A DNA stretch of 64,000 nucleotides from Microbacterium fluvii (GTDB taxonomy: Bacteria > Actinomycetota > Actinomycetes > Actinomycetales > Microbacteriaceae), in assembly GCF_025515205.1 (NCBI RefSeq), contig NZ_JAOPFX010000001.1, positions 248,001-312,000 of the forward strand. The letters are read 5' to 3'. How positions within the stretch are numbered: the first letter of the stretch is position 1; each line of letters opens with the position of its first letter. A program made the translations under genes and the position numbers. Positions 34,652 to 43,205 of this stretch are shown piece by piece. The notes under the pieces are model-generated. The model was not told the origin of the DNA and searched no databases. It was given only the letters and a program-made list of their open reading frames with translations.

Positions 34652-36646
34652 TCAGCCGGCCGCCGGCTCGTCGGGCGCAGCCGAGGGCGCGGACTCGTCA
34701 CTGGGGGACGGGTCTGGCGCCGGCTCGTCGCTGGGCTCCGTGCTGGGGGAGGGGTCGGCGGCCGGTGGCTCTGTCGTTTCGGGGTCGCTGGGCGGCGGAT
34801 CGGCGGGGGTCGGATCGTCGGCCGGGCCTTCGGTGGGGGTGGGATCGGTCGTCGGGTCTTCGGTCGGCGTCGGGTCTTCGGTCGGCGTCGGGTCGGTGGT
34901 CGGGTCTTCCGTCGGTGTCGGGTCGACCGTCGGGGTGGGATCGGTGGTCGGCTCCGGGTCGACGGTGGGTTCGGCTGCGGGGATCGTCGGTTCGACCGTC
35001 GGCACGGTGGCCGGGATCGTGGGCTCGCTCACGGGAGTGCCCGGCTGCGTCGGGGTGGATCCCCCCGACCCGCTTGAGGTGTCGTCGTCGCCCGTGTAGT
35101 TCGGCTCGGCCGGGTCGTCTCCGCGCTCTTCGGCGGCGGCGTCGGAGCGCGCCGCGGCGAGCTGGCGGGTCGTGGGCGCCGCGGTGCGAGGAAGCTCGAC
35201 CGCTCGCCGCGGCGACGCGCCGCGGGCGTCCGGCTCCGTGTCGGAGGCGGTCGTGACGACCGTGCCGGGGTGCAGCGACGGCAGCTCGGCGGCCAACGCC
35301 GCGCCCGACGAGAGGCCCGCGGCCAGTACGTCCGACAGCAGTGAGCCCTCACTGTCGAGGCTCGAGCCCACCGGAGTGGCGCTCGCCACCACGATGCCCA
35401 TCGCGAGGGCGAGCGAGCCTCCCGCTACCCCCGCCAGCACCGTCGCCCGACGCCACCGAGGGCGCGGCGCGGCGCCTGCGGCGACCGGCTCTGGCTGCTC
35501 GGGGTGCTCGGCGGCGGCTGCCGCGGCATCCGTCGTCGCCGCCGCGGGCGCCACGGTCGTCGTGCCCGACAGGTCGGCGAGCACCCGCAGGGCGCCGAGC
35601 GAGATGATCGCCTTGGGGTCGGCGTCGATCGCGATCGGCAGATCGAACCGGCCGGACAGCAGCTGCGCGATGCGCGGGATGCGCGACGATCCGCCGGTGA
35701 GCAGGATCGCGTCGATGGCCGCAGGCTCGACCTCGGCGGTCTCGAGGGCCTGCGCGAGCGCGTCGGCGGTGCGCTCGATGAGCGGCTCGATCATGCCTTC
35801 GAACTCGTCGCGGGTGAGCCGCACGGTGGCGTTCATGCCGCCCACCAGCACCGGGATCGCGACCTCGCTGTCGAACGAGAGCGACTCCTTCGCGTCGATG
35901 CACTCCCGCCGCAGCGCCGCCAGAGCGACGCGCGATGCGGTGTCGGCGGTCAGCGCCGAGCGGGGGACGGATGCCGCGGCCAGCGTGTGCCGCAGCACCG
36001 CGTCGTCGAAATCGGCGCCGCCGACATCGGTGAGACCGACCGGCGCTCCGGCGGGCTGCACCGAGCCCGCGGCGTCTTTGGAGAGCACGACGGCGTCGAA
36101 CGTGCCGCCGCCGAGGTCGTAGACCGCCAGCGCGTGCCCCGCCTGCAGGGGACTCGTCGCCTCGTAGTGCCGGGCGGCGGCCTCGGGCTCGGTGACGAGC
36201 GTGACGCTCGCCCAGCCGTGCCCTGCGAGCACGTCGCGCACGAGGCTCAGCCGATGGCTGCTCCAGGTCACCGGCACGGTCACCGCGATCGCCTCGGGAA
36301 TGCGCCCCTCGCGCTCGGCGACGGTGTCGACCACCCATGCCACGACGAGGGCGAACACCTCTTCCGGTCGCAGCCGCCGGTCGCCGGCGATGAGCGGAAC
36401 GTCGTCGCCGATGCGGCGCTTGAACTCGCGGATGAGCCGCTCCGGCTCGGTGATCCCCCTGCGCTCGGCCGCATCGCCGAACAGCGGCTCGCCGCCGGCG
36501 ACGAACATCGCGCTCGGAGCGCTGTCGGTATGGCGCCCCAGGGCGAAAGGGTTCACCTGAAGTGATCCATCGGGCGCCAATCGCGCCGTCGCGGCAGCCG
36601 TTCGCGTCATCCCCACGTCGACGGCCAGGTAGTACGACCCAGACAT
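34652..36646 (-). CDS. Membrane-anchored Hsp70-like ATPase with Pro/Thr-rich tail
   Basis: The first ~370 of 664 residues form an Hsp70/actin-fold ATPase: YLAVDVGMTRTAAATAR, AIAVTVPVTWSSHR, LVTEPEAAARHYEA, AVYDLGGGTFDAVVL, LTGGSSRIPRIAQLL. The substrate-binding domain is missing. A single membrane helix (about 402-424) leads to about 240 residues outside the cell, ending in PT/PTEDPT repeats typical of wall-spanning linkers. It could pass a signal between wall and cytosol. The ATG at MSGSYY follows GGGGGA; the longer frame upstream lacks a ribosome site. It is the first gene of the leftward operon. Confidence 0.85.
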   Translation of the reverse strand: MSGSYYLAVDVGMTRTAAATARLAPDGSLQVNPFALGRHTDSAPSAMFVAGGEPLFGDAAERRGITEPERLIREFKRRIGDDVPLIAGDRRLRPEEVFALVVAWVVDTVAEREGRIPEAIAVTVPVTWSSHRLSLVRDVLAGHGWASVTLVTEPEAAARHYEATSPLQAGHALAVYDLGGGTFDAVVLSKDAAGSVQPAGAPVGLTDVGGADFDDAVLRHTLAAASVPRSALTADTASRVALAALRRECIDAKESLSFDSEVAIPVLVGGMNATVRLTRDEFEGMIEPLIERTADALAQALETAEVEPAAIDAILLTGGSSRIPRIAQLLSGRFDLPIAIDADPKAIISLGALRVLADLSGTTTVAPAAATTDAAAAAAEHPEQPEPVAAGAAPRPRWRRATVLAGVAGGSLALAMGIVVASATPVGSSLDSEGSLLSDVLAAGLSSGAALAAELPSLHPGTVVTTASDTEPDARGASPRRAVELPRTAAPTTRQLAAARSDAAAEERGDDPAEPNYTGDDDTSSGSGGSTPTQPGTPVSEPTIPATVPTVEPTIPAAEPTVDPEPTTDPTPTVDPTPTEDPTTDPTPTEDPTPTEDPTTDPTPTEGPADDPTPADPPPSDPETTEPPAADPSPSTEPSDEPAPDPSPSDESAPSAAPDEPAAG

Positions 36647-36817
36647 GCTTTCCCCCAGGCCGGATCCCCCCGAATCCGGTCTTTCGCGCCAGGTTCGCGC
36701 AACGCTGTGCGAGTGCCCCGGACACGACACCCCGCCCCGAAGGATCCGGTTGAGGGTGATTGAAGCCGATGGTACGCCTGCCGACAGCGCCTGGGAAGAG
36801 GCCCATTCGGGCGAATC

Positions 36818-36834
36818 GGATAATCCCGTTATCC
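36818..36834. promoter_or_regulatory. Short inverted repeat between the Hsp70-like gene and groES
   Basis: GGATAA-TCCCG-TTATCC is a perfect 6-5-6 inverted repeat in the 298-bp divergent region. It may be an operator for the leftward Hsp70-like operon; no regulator can be named. Confidence 0.4.
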
Positions 36835-36848
36835 CCTGTGACGCGGGG

Positions 36849-36875
36849 CTGGCACTCGCGTTGCATGAGTGCCAG
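36849..36875. promoter_or_regulatory. CIRCE-like operator 1 (HrcA site)
   Basis: CTGGCACTC, 9 bp, GAGTGCCAG is a perfect 9-9-9 dyad. It differs from the CIRCE consensus arm TTAGCACTC in the two outer bases on both sides, so symmetry is kept. It covers the -35 of the groES promoter. Confidence 0.85.
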
Positions 36876-36889
36876 CAACTGCCTAGACT
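36861..36889 (+). promoter_or_regulatory. groES promoter
   Basis: TTGCAT (36861-36866), a 17-bp spacer and TAGACT (36884-36889). It is flanked and overlapped by two CIRCE operators, so HrcA should block it until heat shock. Confidence 0.8.
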
Positions 36890-36893
36890 GGCG

Positions 36894-36920
36894 TTAGCAC
36901 TCTCAGGGTGTGGGTGCTAA
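36894..36920. promoter_or_regulatory. CIRCE operator 2 (HrcA site)
   Basis: TTAGCACTC, 9 bp, GGGTGCTAA: the left arm is exact consensus and the right arm has one change. It covers the transcription start. Its centre is 45 bp from that of operator 1. Confidence 0.92.
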
Positions 36921-36944
36921 TCAGCTTTGAGAAAGAGGTAGACC

Positions 36945-37241
36945 GTGTCGGTTTCCATCAAGCCGCTCGAGGACCGCATCGTCATCAAGCAGGTCGAGGC
37001 CGAGCAGACCACGTCCAGCGGTCTGGTCATCCCCGACACCGCCAAGGAGAAGCCCCAGGAGGGCGAGGTCGTGGCGGTCGGCCCCGGTCGCATCGACGAC
37101 AACGGCAACCGCGTTCCGCTCGACGTCGCCGTCGGCGATCGCGTGATCTACAGCAAGTACGGCGGCACCGAGGTCAAGTTCGGCGCCGACGAGTTCCTCG
37201 TGCTGTCGGCTCGCGACGTGCTGGCGGTCGTCGTCCGCTGA
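36945..37241 (+). CDS. groES: Co-chaperonin GroES
   Basis: GroES is the heptameric lid of the GroEL folding chamber. The 98 residues show [62 protein letters not shown] and the end ...[17 protein letters not shown] start with GAAAGAGGT upstream. There is no groEL after it; a terminator follows at once, so groEL must be elsewhere, as often in this family. Two CIRCE sites control the promoter. HrcA is not encoded in the window. Confidence 0.97.
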   Translation: MSVSIKPLEDRIVIKQVEAEQTTSSGLVIPDTAKEKPQEGEVVAVGPGRIDDNGNRVPLDVAVGDRVIYSKYGGTEVKFGADEFLVLSARDVLAVVVR

Positions 37242-37265
37242 GCGGACGCGCACACGCGCTTTTCA

Positions 37266-37300
37266 GGGACCGGATGCTGCGGCATCCGGTCCCTTCTTCG
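37266..37300 (+). terminator. groES terminator
   Basis: GGGACCGGATGC and its exact complement around a TGCG loop (37266-37293), followed by TTCTTCG. It shares the GGATGC-TGCG-GCATCC core with two other terminators in the window. Confidence 0.85.
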
Positions 37301-37416
37301 TGTCGGGGCGGCGCCGGCGGCGACGGCATCCGTTCGCCCGGCTGCTGGCAGGAATCCTGCGACGAGCGGCAGGCGGCGCGGCCGAGGCGCCATGCGACCC
37401 GCCGTAGGCTGGGGAG

Positions 37417-38367
37417 GTGACGCCGATGGATCCCGCCCGTGAACGAGCCCTCGGCGGGGTCTACGCCTTCACCGCGTACCTGCTGTGGGGCTTTCTGCCG
37501 CTGTACTTCCTGCTGCTGGCGCCGACCGGCCCGTGGGAGGTCGTGGCGTGGCGGGTGCTGCTGTCGGTGGTCTTCTGCGCGCTGCTGCTCACGGTGACGC
37601 GCGGCTGGCCGGCGCTGATGAAGATCCTGCGCACGCCTCGGCTGCTCGTGTGGACGGCCGTGGCCGGAGCCCTCATCTACGTCAACTGGCAGGTCTACCT
37701 CATCGGCACCCTCACGGGGCACGTGATCGAGACGAGCCTCGGCTACTTCATCAACCCGATCGTCACGGTGCTGCTGGGCGTCGTCGTGCTGCGCGAGCGG
37801 CTGCGCATCACGCAGTGGGTCGCGATCGGCGTCGCCGCGCTCGCCGTCGGGGTGATCGTCGTCGGCTACGGCGCGTTCCCGTGGATCGCGCTGACCCTCG
37901 CCTTCTCGTTCGGGATCTACGGTCTCGTCAAGAAGCAGATCGGCCCATCGGTGGATGCGGTCAGCGGGCTGACCCTCGAGACCATGTGGCTCACGCCGGT
38001 CGCCGTCGTGCAGCTGCTCATCGTCGCCACGACGACCGGACTCACGATGGGCACGGCGGGCGCGGGGCATGCCGCACTGCTGTGCCTGGCCGGGGTCGTC
38101 ACCGCCGTGCCGCTGCTGCTGTTCGCCGCCGGTGCCCGGCGGGCGCCGCTCAGCCTCGTGGGCATGCTGCAGTTCGTCGCGCCGATCCTGCAGTTCCTCA
38201 TCGGAGCGTTCGTGCTGGGTGAGCCCATGCCGCTCGAGCGCTGGATCGGCTTCGGCCTGGTCTGGGTCGCGCTGATCCTGCTGACGGCCGACTCGCTCGT
38301 GGCCGCGCGGCGCGCACGCACGGCGGAGCAGCGGGCGGCCGCATCCGACGTCGCCGAGGTCGTGTAG
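37417..38367 (+). CDS. rarD: EamA-family permease, RarD type
   Basis: This ten-helix drug/metabolite-type exporter of 316 residues matches RarD: GVYAFTAYLLWGFLPLYFL, EVVAWRVLLSVVFC, VNWQVYLIGTLTGHVIETSLGYFINPIV, VLRERLRITQWVAIGVAALAV, and APLSLVGMLQFVAPILQFLIG. RarD substrates are not known for sure. The GTG follows TAGGCT by 6 nt, as in other leaderless genes here; an ATG three codons on has a better GGAGG spacing and is the alternative. It ends 4 bp from the csoR stop on the other strand. Confidence 0.9.
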   Translation: MTPMDPARERALGGVYAFTAYLLWGFLPLYFLLLAPTGPWEVVAWRVLLSVVFCALLLTVTRGWPALMKILRTPRLLVWTAVAGALIYVNWQVYLIGTLTGHVIETSLGYFINPIVTVLLGVVVLRERLRITQWVAIGVAALAVGVIVVGYGAFPWIALTLAFSFGIYGLVKKQIGPSVDAVSGLTLETMWLTPVAVVQLLIVATTTGLTMGTAGAGHAALLCLAGVVTAVPLLLFAAGARRAPLSLVGMLQFVAPILQFLIGAFVLGEPMPLERWIGFGLVWVALILLTADSLVAARRARTAEQRAAASDVAEVV

Positions 38368-38371
38368 ACCC

Positions 38372-38674
38372 TCAGCGCACGAAGCGGGCGATTGCCTGGG
38401 TGGCCTCGGTGATCTTGAGCTCGGCCTCATCGCCCCCGGCGCGCGCCGCGTCGAGCACGCAGTGGCGCAGGTGATCGTCGAGCAGGCCCACCGCGACCGC
38501 CTCGAGGGCCGAGGTCAGCGCGCTGATCTGGGTGAGGATGTCGATGCAGTACTTCTCGTCTTCGACCATCTTGTGGATGCCGCGGGCCTGACCCTCGATG
38601 CGCTTGAGGCGATTGAGGTACTTGTCCTTGTCGGTGATGTAGCCGTGGTGCGCGTGCGTGGCGGTGTCGGTCAT
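38372..38674 (-). CDS. csoR: Copper-sensing repressor CsoR
   Basis: CsoR represses copper-export genes and lets go when Cu(I) binds. The 100-residue all-helical protein has the Cys43-His68-Cys72 copper triad ([23 protein letters not shown]) and the DNA-contact helix [15 protein letters not shown]. The ATG overlaps the copA stop (ATGA), so csoR is the last gene of copZ-copA-csoR and is autoregulated through the operator at 41190-41206. The much longer open frame upstream is a shadow of copA. Confidence 0.95.
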   Translation of the reverse strand: MTDTATHAHHGYITDKDKYLNRLKRIEGQARGIHKMVEDEKYCIDILTQISALTSALEAVAVGLLDDHLRHCVLDAARAGGDEAELKITEATQAIARFVR

Positions 38675-40941
38675 CGTGACTCCTCTGCAGAGCGGAAGCG
38701 GCGCAGCCGCAGGCTGTTGCCCACGACGAAGACGCTCGAGAACGCCATCGCGGCGCCCGCGATCATCGGGTTGAGAAGGCCCAGGGCGGCGAGCGGAATC
38801 GCCGCGACGTTGTAGGCGAAGGCCCAGAACAGGTTGACCCGGATCGTACCGAGGGTCGCCCGCGACAGCCGCACGGCGTCGGCGGCGGCGCGCAGGTCGC
38901 CGCGCACCAGGGTGATGTCGGAGGCCTGGATGGCGGCATCCGTTCCCGTGCCCATCGCGATGCCGAGATCGGCCTGCGCGAGGGCGGCGGCGTCGTTGAC
39001 TCCGTCGCCGACCATCGCGACGGTGCGCCCCTCGCCCTGCAGGCGCTGGATCTCGGCGAGCTTGTCGGCCGGCAGCACGCCCGCGATCACCCGCTCGATC
39101 CCCACCGTGTGTGCCACCTGGCGGGCGACGGCCTCGTGGTCGCCGGTGAGGAGCACGGGCTCCAGACCCAGGTCGCGCAGCCGCGCGACGGCCTCCGCGC
39201 TGGTGGGCTTGACGGCGTCGGCGACCGTGAGCACTCCGCGCACCTCGCCGTCGACGGCGACGAACACGGCGGTGCGGCCGGCGGCCGCCGCGGCCTCGGC
39301 GGCTTCGCTCAGCGCGGTCGACGGATGCTGCGCCCACTCGGCCAGCAGCCGCTCGGTGCCGACGAGCACCGCGTGGCCCTCGACGGTGCCCGACACTCCG
39401 AGGCCCGGCAGGTTCTGGAACTGGTCGACCGGGGGGAGTGCTGCACCCTCCGCCCCGCCGCCGCGCGCGGCGCGGGCGATGGCCTGGGCGATCGGATGCT
39501 CGGAGGCGTCTTCGACGGCTCCGGCCAGGCGCAGCAGGTCGGCGGCGGAGGCCCCCGCATCCGTCACGACGTCGACGAGCTCCATGCGGCCGGTGGTCAC
39601 GGTGCCGGTCTTGTCGAGCACGACGGTGTCGACGCGGCGGGTCGATTCGAGCACTTCGGGGCCCGTGATGAGGATGCCCAGCTGCGCGCCGCGGCCGGTG
39701 CCCACCAGCAGCGCGGTCGGGGTCGCGAGGCCCAGGGCGCAGGGGCACGCGATGATCAGCACCGCGACGGCCGCGGTGAAGGCCATCGCGACGTCGGCGC
39801 CCGAGACGAGCCAGCCGAGCAGGGTGAGCAGCGCGATCGCGAGCACGATCGGCACGAACACCGCCGAGATGCGGTCGGCGAGGCGCTGCACGGGAGCCTT
39901 GCCCGACTGCGCGTCTTCGACCATGCGCGCCATCTGCGCGAGCTGGGTGTCTGCGCCCACGCGGGTCGCGCGCACGACGAGGCGGCCGCCGGCGTTGACG
40001 GTCGCACCGACCACGCCGTCGCCGGGGGAGACCTCGACCGGCACCGACTCGCCCGTGATCATCGACGCGTCCACGGCCGACGAGCCCTCGGCCACGATGC
40101 CGTCGGTCGCGATCTTCTCGCCCGGTCGCACGACGAAGAGGTCGCCGACCTCGAGGGCGCCGATCGGCACGCGCTCCTCGGTGGTCTGCGTCAGCGGCAG
40201 CGATCCGGGGGTCGAGACGGTGCGGGTGCGCAGCACGGCGACCTCTTTCGCACCGAGCTCGAGCAGCGATCGCAGCGCCGCGCCTGCGCGGCGCTTGGAG
40301 CGCAGCTCGAAGTAGCGCCCCGCGAGCACGAACGTCGTCACGCCCGCCGCGACCTCGAAGTACACGTTGCCCAGGCCGTCGCCGGGCTGCACGGTCCACT
40401 CGAAGCCGTGCGTCATGCCGATCATGCCGGCGTGCCCGAAGAAGAGGGCCACGAGCGACCACAGATAGGCGGCCGAGACGCCGATCGAGATGAGCGTGTC
40501 CATCGTGGCGGCGCCGTGGCGCAGGTTGATCCACGTGGCGTGGTGGAACGGCCACGCCGCCCACAGCACCACCGGCGTCGCCAGCGCGAGCGAGACCCAC
40601 TGCCACGCCGGGAACTGCCACGCGGGCACCATCGCCAGCACGATGACGGGCACGCTGAGCGCGATCGAGGCGATCAGCCGCGTGCGCATCGTGCGCAGCT
40701 CATCGCGGTGCGCGGCGGGCTCCGGCTCGGGCAGCTGGGCGGTGTAGCCGGTCTTCTCGACCTCGGCGATCAGCATCCGCGCGTCGACACCGGCGGGGGC
40801 GGTGACGAGAGCCTTCTCGGTGGCGTAGTTGACGGATGCGGTGACCCCGTCGATCTTGTTGAGCCTGCGCTCGATGCGGGCCGCGCACGAGGCGCACGTC
40901 ATCCCGCCGATCTCGAGATCGATGCGGGTGTCGGCGGACAT
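38671..40941 (-). CDS. copA: Copper-exporting P1B-type ATPase
   Basis: CopA pumps Cu(I) out of the cytosol. The 756 residues start with a heavy-metal-associated domain ([13 protein letters not shown], Cys16 and Cys19) and continue with eight membrane helices. Landmarks are the actuator [10 protein letters not shown], the ion-site [13 protein letters not shown], the phosphorylation loop DKTGTVTTG, the nucleotide-binding HPIAQAI and hinge [15 protein letters not shown]. The ATG at MSADTR shares one base with the copZ stop. Flanking copZ and csoR make copper, not another metal, the clear substrate. Confidence 0.96.
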   Translation of the reverse strand: MSADTRIDLEIGGMTCASCAARIERRLNKIDGVTASVNYATEKALVTAPAGVDARMLIAEVEKTGYTAQLPEPEPAAHRDELRTMRTRLIASIALSVPVIVLAMVPAWQFPAWQWVSLALATPVVLWAAWPFHHATWINLRHGAATMDTLISIGVSAAYLWSLVALFFGHAGMIGMTHGFEWTVQPGDGLGNVYFEVAAGVTTFVLAGRYFELRSKRRAGAALRSLLELGAKEVAVLRTRTVSTPGSLPLTQTTEERVPIGALEVGDLFVVRPGEKIATDGIVAEGSSAVDASMITGESVPVEVSPGDGVVGATVNAGGRLVVRATRVGADTQLAQMARMVEDAQSGKAPVQRLADRISAVFVPIVLAIALLTLLGWLVSGADVAMAFTAAVAVLIIACPCALGLATPTALLVGTGRGAQLGILITGPEVLESTRRVDTVVLDKTGTVTTGRMELVDVVTDAGASAADLLRLAGAVEDASEHPIAQAIARAARGGGAEGAALPPVDQFQNLPGLGVSGTVEGHAVLVGTERLLAEWAQHPSTALSEAAEAAAAAGRTAVFVAVDGEVRGVLTVADAVKPTSAEAVARLRDLGLEPVLLTGDHEAVARQVAHTVGIERVIAGVLPADKLAEIQRLQGEGRTVAMVGDGVNDAAALAQADLGIAMGTGTDAAIQASDITLVRGDLRAAADAVRLSRATLGTIRVNLFWAFAYNVAAIPLAALGLLNPMIAGAAMAFSSVFVVGNSLRLRRFRSAEESR

Positions 40942-41150
40942 CAGACCCGGGCGGCGTCGTAGCCGGCCTCGTCGACCGCTGCGATCACCGCGGTGTCGTC
41001 GAGGGCGCCGGTCGAGGTCACGACGAGCCGGCCGGTCTGTGCGCTGACGTCGATGCCGTCGACGCCGGCGAGCTTGCCGACCTCGGTGCGCACGGCCTGC
41101 TCGCAGTGTCCGCAGCTCATTCCGGTCACCTGGAACTCGGTCACGGTCAT
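40941..41150 (-). CDS. copZ: Copper chaperone CopZ
   Basis: This small HMA-domain protein of 69 residues hands Cu(I) to CopA. It has [15 protein letters not shown] with Cys13 and Cys16 and the ferredoxin-like beta-alpha-beta pattern to the end. The ATG follows GAGGAGG. The longer frame upstream has no matching sequence. First gene of the copper operon. Confidence 0.95.
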   Translation of the reverse strand: MTVTEFQVTGMSCGHCEQAVRTEVGKLAGVDGIDVSAQTGRLVVTSTGALDDTAVIAAVDEAGYDAARV

Positions 41151-41189
41151 GGGAATCCTCCTCGGATGGGTGTCTGCGGTACAACAAGG

Positions 41190-41206
41190 ATACCCCTCAG
41201 GGGTAT
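41190..41206. promoter_or_regulatory. CsoR operator of the copper operon
   Basis: ATACCCC-TCA-GGGGTAT is a perfect 7-3-7 dyad of the CsoR type, 40 bp before the copZ ATG. It overlaps a TATCCT -10 candidate on the minus strand, so repressor binding would block RNA polymerase. Confidence 0.85.
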
Positions 41207-41386
41207 TCCCGCGGCGAGGGGCGGAAAACCGTGCGAAGCGGCAGCATCCGACCGTTATCGAAGTGAGATGTGCTTGTTTCACATCGTTAACGAATGGCAA
41301 CATGCGCGAGACCCGGTCGCAGATAGGTTGAGACAACTGAGGCGGCGCCCGAGCCGTTTCCGTGTCCACCCATAGCAAGGAGCAAC

Positions 41387-42742
41387 ATGAGCGTTCTCAC
41401 CCGCTCGCGCACCGCGAAGGTCCTCGGCGGCATCGCCCTGGTCGGCGCAAGCGCACTCGTCCTGGCCGGTTGTTCCGGCAGCAGCGAGCCCGAGGGCACG
41501 ACGGCCGCCGAAGGCAGCGGCTTCGAGTTCCCGATCAACTGCGACGAGGCCGAGCCCGCGTCGTACACGCCGACCTACGAGTCGACCTCGACGGGCCCCG
41601 CCGAAGACCTCACCTACAAGATCGGCACGGCGCTGCCCGTCACCGGCAACCTCGCCTTCCTCGGCCCGCCCGAGATCGCGGGCACCGAGTACGCGGCTTC
41701 GGTCGTCAACGAGGCGGACAAGGGCGTCAACATCGACCTGATCCAGGGCGACTCGGGCGACACCGACAACAAGGCCTACGAGACCGAGATCCCGCGTCTG
41801 CTGGGTGAGGGCGCGACCGCCATCATCGGCGCCGCCTCCTCGGGCACCTCGCTGCAGTTCATCGACCAGGTCATCGCCGCCGACGCGATCCAGTTCTCGC
41901 CGGCCAACACCTCGGCCGCCTTCACGGGCTACGAGGACAACGGCCTGTACTGGCGCACCGCCCCCTCGGACGTGCTCCAGGGCGAGGTGCTCGGCAACCT
42001 GATCGGCGCCGACGGCAACGAGACGCTCGGCATGATCATCCTCAACGACTCGTACGGTACGGGCCTGGCCTGCTTCACCAAGAAGGCCTTCGAGGCTGCC
42101 GGTGGAGAGGTCGTCGCGGCGTCGCTCTACAACACGGGTGACACGAACTTCTCGGCTCAGGTCGAGGACGTTCTCGCGGCCAGCCCCGACGCGATCGCGC
42201 TGATCACGTTCGAAGAGGTCAAGACGATCATCCCCGAGCTCGTGGGTGCGGACTTCCCCGCCGAGAAGATGTACTTCGTCGACGGCAACCTCGCCAACTT
42301 CGGTGACGAGTTCGACGCCGGCACGCTCGCCGGCGCCAAGGGAACCTACCCGGCTGTCGACCCGGCGACCATCGCGGACTTCCGCGATGACCTGCAGGCG
42401 TTCGTCAAGAGCGAGGGCGACGCGGAGCTCGAGGACTTCACCTACGCTCCGGAGTCGTTCGACGCCGTGATCCTGCTCGCGCTGGCGGCCCTCGAGGCCG
42501 GCTCCTCGGCAGGTCCCGACGTCGCTGCGCACCTGCAGCAGGTCTCGGGCGGCACGGGTGACGGCACCAAGTGCACCACCTACGCCGAGTGCGCCGACAT
42601 CATCATCGGAGGCGGCGTCGCCGACTACGACGGTGTCTCTGGCCCGATCACGTTCAACGAGGTCGGCGACCCGACCGAGGCGTCGATCGGTGTCTTCCAG
42701 TACGGGGACGACAACAACTACTCGTTCCTCAACGTCGGCTGA
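41387..42742 (+). CDS. Branched-chain amino acid-type ABC transporter substrate-binding lipoprotein
   Basis: This is the extracytoplasmic receptor of a HAAT-family importer, 451 residues. It has a lipoprotein signal with lipobox L26-A27-G28-Cys29, then a type I periplasmic-binding fold: YKIGTALPVTGNLAFLGPPEIAGTEYAASVVN, ATAIIGAASSGTSLQFID and MIILNDSYGTGLA. Four further Cys near the N- and C-termini may form disulfides. The ATG follows AAGGAG. It faces the livHMGF operon instead of leading it; 1.9 kb with repeats and a DUF559 gene lie between. The exact ligand (Leu/Ile/Val, another amino acid or urea) is not told by sequence. Confidence 0.9.
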   Translation: MSVLTRSRTAKVLGGIALVGASALVLAGCSGSSEPEGTTAAEGSGFEFPINCDEAEPASYTPTYESTSTGPAEDLTYKIGTALPVTGNLAFLGPPEIAGTEYAASVVNEADKGVNIDLIQGDSGDTDNKAYETEIPRLLGEGATAIIGAASSGTSLQFIDQVIAADAIQFSPANTSAAFTGYEDNGLYWRTAPSDVLQGEVLGNLIGADGNETLGMIILNDSYGTGLACFTKKAFEAAGGEVVAASLYNTGDTNFSAQVEDVLAASPDAIALITFEEVKTIIPELVGADFPAEKMYFVDGNLANFGDEFDAGTLAGAKGTYPAVDPATIADFRDDLQAFVKSEGDAELEDFTYAPESFDAVILLALAALEAGSSAGPDVAAHLQQVSGGTGDGTKCTTYAECADIIIGGGVADYDGVSGPITFNEVGDPTEASIGVFQYGDDNNYSFLNVG

Positions 42743-42760
42743 TACCTGACACACAGCACA

Positions 42761-42796
42761 GGGGCCCCGGTCTTCGGACCGGGGCCCCTTCCTGTT
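42761..42796 (+). terminator. Terminator of the binding-protein gene
   Basis: GGGGCCCCGGTC and its complement enclose a TTCG tetraloop (42761-42788), followed by TTCCTGTTGT. It is a strong rho-independent type signal 18 bp after the stop. Confidence 0.9.
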
Positions 42797-42811
42797 GTGC
42801 CCTGCTTTCCT

Positions 42812-43145
42812 CCATGTGGCACACCTGATGGGGTCGGGGTGGCTCGAGGTCTTCATGTGTGCCACGTGGATGCCGGGGCGTGAAGCCCGGCGGGCCTCAC
42901 TGCTTTCCATGTGGCACACCTGATGGGGTCGGGGTGGCTCGAGGTCTTCATGTGTGCCACGTGGATGCGGGGGCGTGAAGCCCGGTGGGCCTCACTGCTT
43001 TCCATGTGGCACACCTGGCGGGTTCGGGGTGGCCCGAGGCCTTCATGTGTGCCACGTGGATGCGGGGCGTGAAGCCCGGTGCGCGCCACGTGGCACACAT
43101 GGCGATGTCGGGCGACGCTGAGGTCGTGAGGTGTGCCACCTGGAT
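42812..43145. repeat. Array of four 41-bp-spaced dyad pairs, 95-bp period
   Basis: This fills most of the 463-bp gap between two convergent genes. Each unit has CCATGTGGCACACCTG, about 27 bp, then CATGTGTGCCACGTGG and a GGGCGTGAAGCCCGG stretch. Three units start at 42812, 42907 and 43002 (95-bp steps) and are nearly identical; a fourth, diverged, follows. Motif centres are 42819/42860, 42914/42955, 43009/43050 and 43093/43134, all 41 bp apart. No gene is visible here. Confidence 0.9.
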
Positions 43146-43205
43146 CACATGGATGCGGGGGCTTGCGCTGCGGAGTGCTTCGGGCGACCGGCGCGCGGGG
43201 TGAGG

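Noticed and set aside
36647..37416. A groEL gene next to groES
   Set aside because: A strong terminator follows groES and the next gene is a RarD-type permease; no chaperonin sequence is present.
38372..40621. A 749-codon open frame on the minus strand over copA
   Set aside because: It is an Arg/Gly-rich antisense-frame product; the true gene in it is csoR, the last 100 codons.
42900..43200. Short ORFs rich in CATW, HM and VAHM within the dyad arrays
   Set aside because: They are translations of the repeat itself, occur in several frames and lack ribosome sites.
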